From Roseicella sp. DB1501 (lineage in GTDB: Bacteria; Pseudomonadota; Alphaproteobacteria; Acetobacterales; Acetobacteraceae), in contig NZ_JABFHG010000003.1 of assembly GCF_013112485.1 (NCBI RefSeq), positions 248,001 to 312,000 on the forward strand: a stretch of DNA of 64,000 bases. The letters run 5' to 3'. Positions 32,023 through 40,398 of this stretch are shown here, one piece after another. The notes under the pieces were generated by a model that did no database searches, was not told the DNA's origin, and was given only the letters and a program-made list of their open reading frames with translations. The first letter of the stretch is position 1, and each line of letters begins with the position of its first letter. The position numbers were made by a program, and so were the translations under genes.

Positions 32023-33879
32023 CTACAGTCCCATCTCGGCGATCTCGCGGAACAGCCGCGCCGGCAGGCTGCCGCCCGTGATGCTGTCCATGGGCCGGCC
32101 GTCGTCATTGCCGAGCCAGACGCCGATCACGTTGCCGGTGCCGGTGAAGCCGACGAACCAGGCGTCGCGGAAGTCCTGGGTGGTGCCGGTCTTGCCCGCC
32201 ACCGAGCGGCCGGCCGCCGCCGCCGCCCGGCCGGTGCCGCTGCGCACCACCGCCTCCAGCATCCGCCGCATGGCAGCCGCATCCGCCGGCGCCACCACCC
32301 GCTGCGGCGCCGGGCGCGGCACCGGCAGGCTGGCGCCGGTCGCGCTCGCGCCGGCGATGCTGAAGGGCGTCACCCGCATCCCGCCATTGGCGAAGGCGGC
32401 ATAGGCCGCCGTCAGGTCGAGCAGCGTCACCTCGCCGGTGCCGAGGGCGATGGAGGCATCCCTCGGGAAGCGGCCATCGAGCCCGAGCCGGCGCGCCACA
32501 TCGGCCGCCGCCTTCGGCCCGCCGCCGCGGAACAGCACCCGCACCGCGGCGGTGTTCACCGACTGCGCCAGCGCCTCCTCCAGGCTGATCTCGCCGCGCG
32601 GCCGCCAGGCGCCGTTGCCCGGCGACCAGCCGCCGAGGGTGAGCGGCGCGTCGGAGACCTCGTCCTCGGGCCGCATGCCCTTCTCCAGCGCGGCGAGGAA
32701 GACGAAGGGCTTGAAGGCGGAGCCGGGTTGGCGGCGGGCGCTGGTGGCCCTGTTGAACTGGCTGGCATGGAAATCGCGCCCGCCCGCCATGGCGCGGACC
32801 GCGCCCGTCGCCGCCTCCAGCACCACCACCGCCCCCTGGCCGACCCCCGCCCGCGCCCCCGGCCCGGCGAGCAGCGCCTCCAGCCGCGCCTCCACCCCGG
32901 CCTGCAGCCGGGCGTTGAGCGTCGCCCGCAGCAGCAGGTCGGCATTGCCGGGGAAGGTCTCGGCCAGATCCTCGAGCGCCCAGTCGGCGAACCAGCCGGC
33001 CTGGCGGGAGGCCGGCTGCGGCAGGTGCATCCGGCCGAGCTCCCCCTCCATCTGGGTGCGGGTGATGGCGCCGGTCGCCACCATCGCCTCCAGCACTTCG
33101 GAGGCGCGGGAGACGGCGAGGTCGGGCGAGGCGCGCGGGTTGAGGCGCGACGGCGCCTTGGGCAGCCCGGCCAGCATCGCCGCCTGCCAGAGGTTCACCC
33201 GCTTCGCCGGCACGCCGAAGAACAGCCGCGCCGCGGCATCCACGCCGAAGGCGCCGGCGCCGAGATAGACGCGGTTCAGGTAGATCTCGAGAAGCTGGTT
33301 CTTGCTGAAGCGCCGCTCCAGCCAGAGGGCGAGCAGCGCCTCCTGCACCTTGCGGCGCGTGGTGCGCTCGGTCGAGAGGAAGAGGTTCTTGGCGAGCTGC
33401 TGGGTCAGGGTGGAGCCGCCCTGCACCACCTCCCCCGCCCGCCAATTGGCCAGGGCGGCGCGCGCCATGCCGAGCGGGTCGAGCCCCCAATGGCGGCGGA
33501 AGCGCCGGTCCTCCACCGCGATGAGGGCGGCCGGCAGATAGGGCGGGAGGTCCTTTAGCCGCACCGCCTCGCCATAGAGGTCGCCCTGGGTCGCCAGCAT
33601 GGCGCCATCGGCCGAGACCAGGGTGACGGAGGGCCGGCGGCTCGCCGCCGGGATGCCGTCCACCCGCGGCAGGTCCCAGCAGAACCAGAGCAGCACCAGA
33701 AAAAGGCCGAGCAGGCCGAAGATCGCCCCCTGGATGGCGAGGCCCAGCAGCCTGCGGCCGCGCCGGCGCGGTGGCCGGGCGGGCTCGGGGCGGGGGGAGG
33801 GAGCAGGAGCCGGCCGCGGCTTCCGGGCCGGCGCGGGGGCTGCCGGGCGGCGCGCGCGGGCGGCGGGGGCCGGCGACAT
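32023..33879 (-). CDS. Class A penicillin-binding protein (transglycosylase/transpeptidase, PBP1-type)
   Basis: This 618-residue bifunctional murein synthase is anchored by one N-terminal helix (about residues 46-66) after a Pro/Arg/Ala-rich cytosolic tail. The GT51 transglycosylase domain has the catalytic Glu123 in AVEDRRFRRHWGLD, then VVQGGSTLTQQLAKNLFL and EIYLNRVYLGAGAFGVDAAA. The transpeptidase domain has nucleophile Ser387 in QPGSAFKPF, the SVN triad at 440-442 and KTGTT at 563-567. All active-site residues are therefore present. It polymerises and cross-links peptidoglycan in the periplasm. It is shorter than typical PBP1a (about 800), lacking the OB-fold insertion, like PBP1c or 2A-type compact forms but without the PBP1c C-terminal domain. 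The ATG at 33879 is chosen as the beginning of the basic tail. Confidence 0.93.
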   Translation of the reverse strand: MSPAPAARARRPAAPAPARKPRPAPAPSPRPEPARPPRRRGRRLLGLAIQGAIFGLLGLFLVLLWFCWDLPRVDGIPAASRRPSVTLVSADGAMLATQGDLYGEAVRLKDLPPYLPAALIAVEDRRFRRHWGLDPLGMARAALANWRAGEVVQGGSTLTQQLAKNLFLSTERTTRRKVQEALLALWLERRFSKNQLLEIYLNRVYLGAGAFGVDAAARLFFGVPAKRVNLWQAAMLAGLPKAPSRLNPRASPDLAVSRASEVLEAMVATGAITRTQMEGELGRMHLPQPASRQAGWFADWALEDLAETFPGNADLLLRATLNARLQAGVEARLEALLAGPGARAGVGQGAVVVLEAATGAVRAMAGGRDFHASQFNRATSARRQPGSAFKPFVFLAALEKGMRPEDEVSDAPLTLGGWSPGNGAWRPRGEISLEEALAQSVNTAAVRVLFRGGGPKAAADVARRLGLDGRFPRDASIALGTGEVTLLDLTAAYAAFANGGMRVTPFSIAGASATGASLPVPRPAPQRVVAPADAAAMRRMLEAVVRSGTGRAAAAAGRSVAGKTGTTQDFRDAWFVGFTGTGNVIGVWLGNDDGRPMDSITGGSLPARLFREIAEMGL

Positions 33880-33984
33880 GTGCGGCGAAGCATAGAGGCG
33901 CCGGGCGGAGTCGGGCCAGGGAAAGGACCTTCGACCAGGCCATCGGGCGGCGGTCGCACGCCGCCTGGGATGGGGAGGCCCGCC

Positions 33985-35334
33985 ATGCCGAGAGACGAGG
34001 ACAGCCTGCCGGAGCCGGGCGACGCCACCGCCCGCGAGCAGGTCATCCGGCTGCAGCGGGACGGCCTCGCGCTGCTGACCTTCCTCGCCGAGCGGCCGGG
34101 CCGCGCCCTGGTCGAGACCTCGGCGCGCGAGTTGGACAAGGTCGATCCGGGGCTGATGATCGCCGAACCCGCGGAGATCGCGGCCGATCCGGCCCGGTTC
34201 GGCGCGCTGGTCCGCTCGGTCGACCTGCTCGGCCGCGCCGCGGCGCCGGCCACCGCCACCTCCATCCGCCTGACCCGGGCCTATCTCTTCGGGCCGCAGC
34301 CCGGCATCACGCCGCGCGAGGCACGGCGCGCCCGCCGGCTGCGGTTCTGCGTGCTCGGCATCCAGGCGGGGCTGCTGCTGGCCGGCCTGGCGGCGATCTT
34401 CCTGCTGCTCAAGGCCGAGGAGGGGCGGCGCATCGTCGGGCAGCTCGCCATGGTGCGGACCGATCTCGAGCGCAGCTACGGTGCGCTCTGGAAGCTTGAC
34501 CGCCAGACCGATTTCGAGCTCCGGCGCTTCTACCGGGGCGAGGACGCGCCGATCGACCAGGAGGATGCGGCGACCAGGCGGGCGGCGCTCACCACCCTCG
34601 AGATGTGCTGGCCGGTCGACCCGTCGAATGCCGGCGTCACCGCGACGGAATACCGGCTGCTGCCGGTCAAGCCGCAAGCCCAGACCCTGTGCAGCGACCT
34701 GGCGCAGCAGCAGAAGCGCGAGATGCTGGTCTATGCTCGGCTGGCCGCCTGGAACTGCGACATGATGCGGCTCAACCCGCTGAACTGGCGCAACACCCCC
34801 CTGCCCTGGTCCGGCCGGGGCGCCGCCGATCCCTGCGGCCAGCCGCCGGCCGAGCTGCTGCCGTCCCATGCCGCCGACTGGCGGCGGACCGAGCTGCGGA
34901 CCAACGAGGCGGTGCAGGGCCTCTCGGGCTATCTGCTGCCGCTGCTCCTCGGCGGCATCGGCGGCGGCGTCTATGTCCTGCGGCGCATGGACGAGCTGCT
35001 GCGAAGCTCGACGCTGACGGCGCGCGACGGCATGGCGGCGGTCGGGCGCATCGTGCTCGCCGCCGTCTTCGGTGGGCTGCTGGCCCTGGTCTTCGGTACC
35101 GACGAGCCGGTGAAGCTCGGCAGCTTCAGCCTGACCATCGCGGCCTGGGCCTTCTTCCTCGGCTACGCGCTGGAGACCGTGCTGCGGACGCTCGACGCCG
35201 CGATCGAGGGCGTGGTCGGCAGGCTGCGCCCGGCCGAGATGGAGCGGAAGACCGTCCCTGTCGCCCCATTGGCCGCCCCATTGGCTGCCCCATCGCCCGC
35301 CGCCCCCGGCACGGGCGCCCCGACCACGCCATGA
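33985..35334 (+). CDS. Unknown integral membrane protein (449 aa)
   Basis: I do not recognise this gene. The product starts MPRDEDSLPEPGD after a GGGGAGG ribosome-binding site. A helix lies near residues 115-140 (RFCVLGIQAGLLLAGLAAIF), followed by a polar domain of about 170 residues containing several cysteines (EMCWPVDPS, TLCSDLAQQ, WNCDMMRLNP, DPCGQPP), probably periplasmic. Three further helices follow near 310-395 (GYLLPLLLGGIGGGVYVL, RIVLAAVFGGLLALVFG, FSLTIAAWAFFLGYALETVL). The C-terminus is a Pro/Ala-rich tail (PLAAPLAAPSPAAP). It diverges from the penicillin-binding protein gene by 105 bases. Coding is supported by the membrane pattern and ribosome-binding site; function is unknown. 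Confidence 0.75.
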   Translation: MPRDEDSLPEPGDATAREQVIRLQRDGLALLTFLAERPGRALVETSARELDKVDPGLMIAEPAEIAADPARFGALVRSVDLLGRAAAPATATSIRLTRAYLFGPQPGITPREARRARRLRFCVLGIQAGLLLAGLAAIFLLLKAEEGRRIVGQLAMVRTDLERSYGALWKLDRQTDFELRRFYRGEDAPIDQEDAATRRAALTTLEMCWPVDPSNAGVTATEYRLLPVKPQAQTLCSDLAQQQKREMLVYARLAAWNCDMMRLNPLNWRNTPLPWSGRGAADPCGQPPAELLPSHAADWRRTELRTNEAVQGLSGYLLPLLLGGIGGGVYVLRRMDELLRSSTLTARDGMAAVGRIVLAAVFGGLLALVFGTDEPVKLGSFSLTIAAWAFFLGYALETVLRTLDAAIEGVVGRLRPAEMERKTVPVAPLAAPLAAPSPAAPGTGAPTTP

Positions 35335-35421
35335 CCGCGTCGGTCGTCCGACGGGTCATTCCGTGCGGCCGCAATCTGCTCTAGCCTTTCCCCGATACGA
35401 AGGCTCCGGGGGGAACAAGGC

Positions 35422-37167
35422 GTGGACTACAGCCACATCATCGTCGGCGGCGGTTCGGCAGGCTCGGTGCTCGCCAACCGCCTCTCGGCGCCGGGCGCGA
35501 ACCGGGTGCTGCTGCTGGAGGCCGGCCAGGACACGCCGCCCGGGCAGGTGCCGAAGGAGATCGCCGACACCTATCCCGGCACCGCCTATTTCGACCCGCG
35601 CTTTCACTGGACCGAGCTGAAGGTCCGCACCCAGGTCGTCTCGCACAACAACCCCGAGGCGGCGCCGCCGCCGCTGCGGAAGTACGAGCAGGCGCGGGTG
35701 CTCGGCGGCGGCTCCTCGATCAACGGCCAGATGGCCAATCGCGGCGCGCCGACCGATTACGACGAATGGGCCGCGCGCGGTGCCGCCGGCTGGCACTGGG
35801 ACGCGGTGCTGCCCTATTTCCGCAAGGTCGAGCGCGACCTCGACATCGCCGATGAATGGCATGGCAAGGACGGCCACATCACCGTCACCCGCATCCCGCG
35901 CGAGCGCTGGTGCGAGCACAGCCGGGCGGCGGCCGAGGCCTTCCGCCAGGCCGGCTTCAAGTACCTGCCGGACCAGAACGGGCAGTTCGAGGACGGTTAC
36001 TTCCCGGTCACCGTCTCGATCGACGGCAAGCAGCGCATGTCCGCCGCCCTCGGCTACCTGAACGAGCAGGTGCGCCAACGCGGCAACCTGACCATCTCCA
36101 CCCGCACCCAGGCAACTGGGCTGCTCTTCGAGGGCACGCGCTGCATCGGCGTCACCGCCCTCGTCGATGGCCAGGAGCGGGAGTTCCGCGGCCGGGAGAT
36201 CATCCTCTCCTCCGGCGCCATCCACTCGCCCGCCATGCTGCTGCGCAACGGCATCGGCCCGGTCGGGCATCTGCGGGAGATGGGGATCGCGGTCCGCGCG
36301 GCGCTGCCCGGCGTCGGCCAGCGGCTGATGGACCACCCCTCCATCGCCCTCTCCTCCTTCATCCGCCGCCCGGCGCGGCTGGACGATGCGCAGTCCCGCC
36401 GGCACATCCTGCTCGGCCTGCGCTACTCTTCCGGCATCCCCGAGGCGCCGAAGGGCGACATGTTCGTCTGCGTCGCCAGCAAGTCGGCCTGGCACGCCGT
36501 CGGGCAGCAGATCGGCTCGCTGCTGGCCTTCGTGAACAAGACCTATTCCGAGAGCGGCCAGGTGCGCCTCGCCTCCACGCGCTGGCAGGACGAGCCGCAG
36601 GTGGAGTTCAACCTGCTCTCCGACCGCCGCGACCTCGACCGGCTGATGGCCGGCTTCCGCATGCTGGCGGCGATCCAGCTCAGCGGCCCGCTCGCCGCCG
36701 TCACCACCGACCCCTTCCCTGCCGCCTATAGCGACCGGGTGCGGGCGATCGGCGTGGTGAACGAGCGGAACCGCTGGCTGACCCGCGCCGTCGCCGCGCT
36801 GCTCGACGGGCCGCAGGCGCTGCGCTCCTGGCTCATCGAGCGCTACGTGGTCGAGGGCTTCACCTTCCGCCAGGTGATGGAGGACGAGGAGGCGCTGGAG
36901 GCCTTCATCCGCAAGGCTGCCATCGGCGTCTGGCACGCCTCCTGCTCCTGCCGCATGGGGGCGGAGGACGACCCGATGGCGGTGGTCGATACCGAAGGCC
37001 GGGTGCGCGGCATCGAGGGGCTGCGGGTGGTGGACGCCTCCATCTTCCCGGTGGTGCCCTGCGCCAACACCAATTTCCCGGTGCTGATGACGGCCGAGAA
37101 GATCGCCGACGCGATCCTCGCGGCGCCGAGCCCGGCCCGGGTGCTGAGCGGCGCCGACCCGGCCTGA
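35422..37167 (+). CDS. GMC family FAD-dependent oxidoreductase
   Basis: This 581-residue glucose-methanol-choline oxidoreductase starts with GTG (DYSHIIVGGGSAGSVLANRL) after GGGGGGAA. The FAD-binding GGGSAG is at residues 9-14; the second FAD motif is ARVLGGGSSINGQMANRGAP; GMC signature 2 is SSGAIHSPAMLLRNGIGPVG; the catalytic His505 is in VWHASCSCRMGA; and the C-terminal VVDASIFPVVPCANTNFPVL completes the family. Members oxidise alcohols such as choline or polyethylene glycol. There is no signal peptide, so it is likely cytosolic or membrane-associated. The double-cysteine SCSCRMG is common in this bacterial subgroup. It stands alone on its strand; the alcohol substrate is unknown. Confidence 0.92.
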   Translation: MDYSHIIVGGGSAGSVLANRLSAPGANRVLLLEAGQDTPPGQVPKEIADTYPGTAYFDPRFHWTELKVRTQVVSHNNPEAAPPPLRKYEQARVLGGGSSINGQMANRGAPTDYDEWAARGAAGWHWDAVLPYFRKVERDLDIADEWHGKDGHITVTRIPRERWCEHSRAAAEAFRQAGFKYLPDQNGQFEDGYFPVTVSIDGKQRMSAALGYLNEQVRQRGNLTISTRTQATGLLFEGTRCIGVTALVDGQEREFRGREIILSSGAIHSPAMLLRNGIGPVGHLREMGIAVRAALPGVGQRLMDHPSIALSSFIRRPARLDDAQSRRHILLGLRYSSGIPEAPKGDMFVCVASKSAWHAVGQQIGSLLAFVNKTYSESGQVRLASTRWQDEPQVEFNLLSDRRDLDRLMAGFRMLAAIQLSGPLAAVTTDPFPAAYSDRVRAIGVVNERNRWLTRAVAALLDGPQALRSWLIERYVVEGFTFRQVMEDEEALEAFIRKAAIGVWHASCSCRMGAEDDPMAVVDTEGRVRGIEGLRVVDASIFPVVPCANTNFPVLMTAEKIADAILAAPSPARVLSGADPA

Positions 37168-37225
37168 GAAGCAGGGGCAGGGCAGGCGAGGCGGGGCTTC
37201 GGCGCCGCCCCGCCGGCACATTCTG

Positions 37226-37255
37226 TTGCAGAGTTAATATAACCTGAAGTTTAAA
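37226..37255 (+). promoter_or_regulatory. Candidate promoter in an AT-rich patch upstream of the secreted repeat protein
   Basis: TTGCAG (37226-37231), an 18-base spacer and TTTAAA (37250-37255) lie in the only AT-rich stretch of the 37168-37296 gap. The TTGCAG box is the same as that of the tRNA-Ala promoter in this window. The site is 41 bases before the start codon. Confidence 0.4.
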
Positions 37256-37296
37256 TAATCTATGGGTGTCTCGCGCCTTCGAAATCGGGACATGCC

Positions 37297-38541
37297 ATGA
37301 CCACCATCATCGGACCGGCCGCCGGCCATGCCACGCTGCAGGGTACCGCGGGCGACGACCTCATCACTGCCGCCGGGGCCGGCAACACCATCTACGGCAA
37401 TGGCGGCAGCGACACCATCAGCGCCGGCCGCTACGGGGGCGCCGAGGTCTTCGCCGGCAGTCTCGACGACGCCGCCTTCGGCATCGCCTCGACGATCCGG
37501 CTGAACGGTACCGGCAACGTCCTCCATGGGGGCGATGCCGACTTCAACGTCACCAGCTGGAGCGGCGGCACCACGCTCGAGCTTGGCAACGGCGACAATC
37601 ACATCAGCCTCGGCGGCAGCGGCAACCAGGTGACGGTCGGCCTCGGGGCCAATGACATCATCGCCGGCGCCGGCGGCGCCTCGGTGCTGGTCAGCGGCCT
37701 CGACCTCTATGGCAGCGCCGGCTACGCGGTCGCCACCACCGTGCAGTTCAGCGGCCTCGGCAACAGCTTCAGCAACCAGGCCAGCGGCGGCCGCTACCCG
37801 CTCTCGGCCCAGATCACCCTGACCGGCGGCTCGGGCGAAGGGCATTTCGACCTCGGCTGGGGCAATGGCACGCTCCGCACCGGCGGGCTGCACAACGAGA
37901 TCACCACCGGCTACGGCACCTATGACATCGCCCCCGGCAGCGGCTTCGACACGGTGCATGTGGGCGGCATCTACGGCATCGGCTCGGATGTGACGATCCA
38001 CCTCGCCGGCACCGGCAACCGGGTGGATGGCCTGGCCTCGCATGCCGCGGTCTCAGGCGGCGCGGGCAACACCGCACTCGACTTCCAGATGACCGATTAC
38101 GGCGGCACCCTCTACGACATCCATCTCGGCGGCCGCGGCAACCACATCGTGGCGCCGGGCGGCATGGCAGGCAGCGTCATCGATGCCGGCAGTGGCGGGG
38201 CCGAGGTGACCTTCTCCGGCATTGGCGACATCACCCTGCGCGGCAGCGGCAACACCGTGCATCTGGACGCGGCCAGCGCCACGCTGCACGACCTCTCCAC
38301 CGGCCTCGTGGTCGGCACGACGCAGTATGCCGATGCCACCATCCTCGGCTTCGGCGCGGCGCGCGGGGCGGTGGTCGAGATCGCCGCCGATCCGGAGGGC
38401 ATCGACAGCCTGGCCGAGGTGATGGCGGCGCTGCATGACGACGGCGCCGGCAATGCCGTGCTGACGCTGGCCGGCGGGGCGGTGACCTTCGCCGGGCTGC
38501 ACGCCTCGGCGCTGCACGACGACAACTTCCGGCTCGTCTGA
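37297..38541 (+). CDS. Glycine-rich repeat protein, probable type I secreted (RTX-like)
   Basis: This 414-residue protein begins MTTIIGPAAGHATLQGTAGD and has a degenerate RTX-like start (GTAGDDLITAAGAGNTIYGNGGSDTISAG). The rest is made of short glycine/asparagine-rich beta strands such as LNGTGNVLHGGDA, LGNGDNHISLGGSGNQVTVG, LGGRGNHIVAPGG and LRGSGNTVHLDAAS, which suggests a right-handed beta-helix or beta-roll. There is no N-terminal signal peptide and no cysteine. The C-terminus (LHDDNFRLV) resembles the acidic-hydrophobic tail of type I secretion substrates and that of the large peroxidase in this window (DFHLVA). Transport genes are not nearby. The function is unknown; an adhesin or surface matrix protein is possible. 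Confidence 0.75.
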   Translation: MTTIIGPAAGHATLQGTAGDDLITAAGAGNTIYGNGGSDTISAGRYGGAEVFAGSLDDAAFGIASTIRLNGTGNVLHGGDADFNVTSWSGGTTLELGNGDNHISLGGSGNQVTVGLGANDIIAGAGGASVLVSGLDLYGSAGYAVATTVQFSGLGNSFSNQASGGRYPLSAQITLTGGSGEGHFDLGWGNGTLRTGGLHNEITTGYGTYDIAPGSGFDTVHVGGIYGIGSDVTIHLAGTGNRVDGLASHAAVSGGAGNTALDFQMTDYGGTLYDIHLGGRGNHIVAPGGMAGSVIDAGSGGAEVTFSGIGDITLRGSGNTVHLDAASATLHDLSTGLVVGTTQYADATILGFGAARGAVVEIAADPEGIDSLAEVMAALHDDGAGNAVLTLAGGAVTFAGLHASALHDDNFRLV

Positions 38542-38564
38542 TCCCGGCGGCCCGGCATGGGCCG

Positions 38565-39305
38565 CTAGTGCGCCGCCCGGTCGCCTTCGCCCGCCAGCGC
38601 CGCGGCGACCGGTGACGCGGCGCTCGGCATGGCCGCCTCCGGGCGCGGCGAGGCGGGGGCGGGGACCAGCACGGGCGGGCCCGGCACGGCCGGCAGCATC
38701 TGCCTGAGCAGCCCGGCGGTCGCGTCGGTGGCCGGATCGGCCGGCGCTGCCTTCGCCTCGCCGCCCGGCGGCGGGCTGGCCGGGGCGCTGCTTGGTGCAT
38801 TGGCCAGGGCCGGCTTGGGCGGCTCGCGACGGGCGCCGCCAGGAAGCGTGGCGACCGTATAGTCCGGCACCACGCGGGCCTGGTTGCCGGTGATCACCAG
38901 CACCTTCTGGCCGATCACGAGGGGCATCTTGTCGGTCTGGGTGACGGAGAGCAGTTCCTCCTTCTCCGTCCGCACCACGTATTCGAAGGCCTCGGTATCC
39001 ACCGCGGCGGATTCGCTCGCCCGGCCGACCAGGCCGCCGACCAGCGCGCCTCCCACGCCGCCGAGCGCGGCGCCGATGCCGCCCCCGGGGGTCTGGGCGC
39101 CGATCACCCCGCCCGCCGCGGCGCCGGCCGCCGCACCGGTCGAGCCCTCGGCGCTGATCTGGACCTTGCGCAGGCCGACGACCATGCCCTGCTCCACCTT
39201 GTTCGCCTGCTGCACGGCGCGGGTCGCATAGGTGTCGGGCGAGTAGCGGTCCCCACAGGCGGCGAGGCCGAGCAGCAGGGCGAGGGGGAGGGCAAGTCGG
39301 GACAA
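38565..39305 (-). CDS. SlyB-like outer-membrane lipoprotein with glycine zipper
   Basis: This 246-residue lipoprotein starts at a TTG (39305) preceded by GAGGAT. A lipobox LGLAACG gives a lipidated Cys17. The region YSPDTYATRAVQQANKVEQG and a glycine-zipper segment (STGAAAGAAAGGVIGAQTPG, GGIGAALGGVGGALVGGLVG) identify the SlyB/Pcp family; EYVVRTEKEELLSVTQTD and GQKVLVITGNQARVVPDY follow. The last 90 residues are a Pro/Ala-rich tail not found in short SlyB proteins (about 155 residues), so this is an extended version. It probably has a structural or envelope-stress role at the outer membrane. It diverges from rpsF. Confidence 0.85.
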   Translation of the reverse strand: MSRLALPLALLLGLAACGDRYSPDTYATRAVQQANKVEQGMVVGLRKVQISAEGSTGAAAGAAAGGVIGAQTPGGGIGAALGGVGGALVGGLVGRASESAAVDTEAFEYVVRTEKEELLSVTQTDKMPLVIGQKVLVITGNQARVVPDYTVATLPGGARREPPKPALANAPSSAPASPPPGGEAKAAPADPATDATAGLLRQMLPAVPGPPVLVPAPASPRPEAAMPSAASPVAAALAGEGDRAAH

Positions 39306-39386
39306 GAAGCCGGATCCTCACTGCGGTTGGGCCGGCGCTGCGGCGGGCGCGCGACGGCACCATTCCGGGGGCGCCTTCTATAAGAA

Positions 39387-39412
39387 AAGCCAAGGGTCTG
39401 CCACCCTGGCTT
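39387..39412 (-). terminator. Terminator-like hairpin upstream of the SlyB-like gene
   Basis: On the minus strand AAGCCAGGGT pairs with ACCCTTGGCTT (one bulge), followed by TTTCTTAT, which looks like an intrinsic terminator or attenuator. It lies 82 bases upstream of the lipoprotein start and 189 bases before rpsF, where no gene end needs it, so attenuation of the lipoprotein transcript is one possibility. Confidence 0.45.
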
Positions 39413-39466
39413 ATCAACCTTAAGGCGATGGACCATCCGGGCAAGGCACCGGGCACGACTCGGCGC

Positions 39467-39495
39467 TTGCCCGGCAGGGCCCGCTTGTGCTTTAC
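39467..39495 (+). promoter_or_regulatory. Candidate promoter of the rpsF operon
   Basis: TTGCCC (39467-39472), a 17-base spacer and CTTTAC (39490-39495) stand about 105 bases before the rpsF start. The boxes are only moderate matches, chosen by spacing and position. Confidence 0.35.
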
Positions 39496-39600
39496 GCGCC
39501 GCTTCCCTGCCGCCCGCGGAGGCATCGCGCGCGGCTATGCCCGTTTGCGCCCTGGCATCCCGCCCGTGGCCTCGGGCTGAGACAGCCAGAGGGAGATCCC

Positions 39601-40071
39601 ATGCCGCTCTATGAAAGCGTGTTCATCGCACGCAACGATGTCACGCAGCAGCAGGTCGACGCCATCGCCGACCAGGTCATCGCAACCCTCGGCGAGCAGG
39701 GTGGCGAGGTCAAGAAGCGTGAATACTGGGGCCTGCGCGGCCTCGCCTACCGCATCAAGAAGAACCGCAAGGGGCACTACATGCTCCTCGGCATCGACGC
39801 CTCGCCGGCGGCGATGCAGGAGGTCGAGCGCCAGCTCGGCCTGAACGAGGACGTGCTGCGCGTGCTGACGCTGCGTGTCGAGGCGATCGACGAGGCGCCC
39901 TCGGCCATCCTGGCCCGCCGCGGCGACGACCGCGAGCGCGAGCGCGGCTTCCGCGGCCCGCGGCCGGCCGGCCGCTTCAGCAGCGGCCGCCGCGAGCGCG
40001 CCGACGAGCGCGAGGAATTCCGCGCCCGGCCGCGCGAGGAAGTCGAAGCCAATACCGGTGGCGAGGAGTAA
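39601..40071 (+). CDS. rpsF: 30S ribosomal protein S6
   Basis: This 156-residue protein starts MPLYESVFIARNDVTQQQVD after AGAGGGAGA. The S6 core is intact (KKREYWGLRGLAYRIKKNRK, GHYMLLGIDASPAAMQEVER, LNEDVLRVLTLRVEAIDEAP). A charged Arg/Glu-rich C-terminal extension from about residue 110 (RGDDRERERGFRGPRPAGRF, and on to the end) is longer than in E. coli S6, as is common in alphaproteobacteria. S6 binds S18 and 16S rRNA in the platform of the small subunit. It leads the operon rpsF-rpsR-DUF2232-rplI. Confidence 0.97.
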   Translation: MPLYESVFIARNDVTQQQVDAIADQVIATLGEQGGEVKKREYWGLRGLAYRIKKNRKGHYMLLGIDASPAAMQEVERQLGLNEDVLRVLTLRVEAIDEAPSAILARRGDDRERERGFRGPRPAGRFSSGRRERADEREEFRARPREEVEANTGGEE

Positions 40072-40077
40072 GCCCGC

Positions 40078-40359
40078 ATGTCCGAAACCACGCCCGACCT
40101 GAGCCCCGCCGCCCGCCGCCCGGCCGTCGGCGCCCGCCGGCCCTTCTACCGCCGCCGCAAGTCCTGCCCCTTCTCCGGCCCGAACGCGCCGAAGATCGAC
40201 TACAAGGACGTGCGCCTGCTGAGCCGCTTCCTCTCCGAGCGCGGCAAGATCGTGCCGAGCCGCATCACCGCCGTCTCGGCGAAGAAGCAGCGCGAGCTGG
40301 CCAATGCCATCAAGCGTGCCCGCTTCCTCGCCCTGCTGCCCTACGTCATCAACGACTAG
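40078..40359 (+). CDS. rpsR: 30S ribosomal protein S18
   Basis: This 93-residue protein has an Ala/Pro/Arg-rich N-terminal arm followed by the conserved S18 core [60 protein letters not shown] and ALLPYVIND. It begins six bases after the rpsF stop. It is a small-subunit protein that forms a dimer with S6. Confidence 0.97.
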   Translation: MSETTPDLSPAARRPAVGARRPFYRRRKSCPFSGPNAPKIDYKDVRLLSRFLSERGKIVPSRITAVSAKKQRELANAIKRARFLALLPYVIND

Positions 40360-40398
40360 GCCAGGGCGGGGGCGAGGCTTGCCGGAGCCGCAGGAGAG

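Noticed and set aside
39496-39600. S6:S18 autoregulatory RNA motif in the rpsF leader
   Set aside because: The leader is GC-rich and can fold in many ways; I could not identify the conserved CCG bulge hairpin with confidence. A covariance search would decide.
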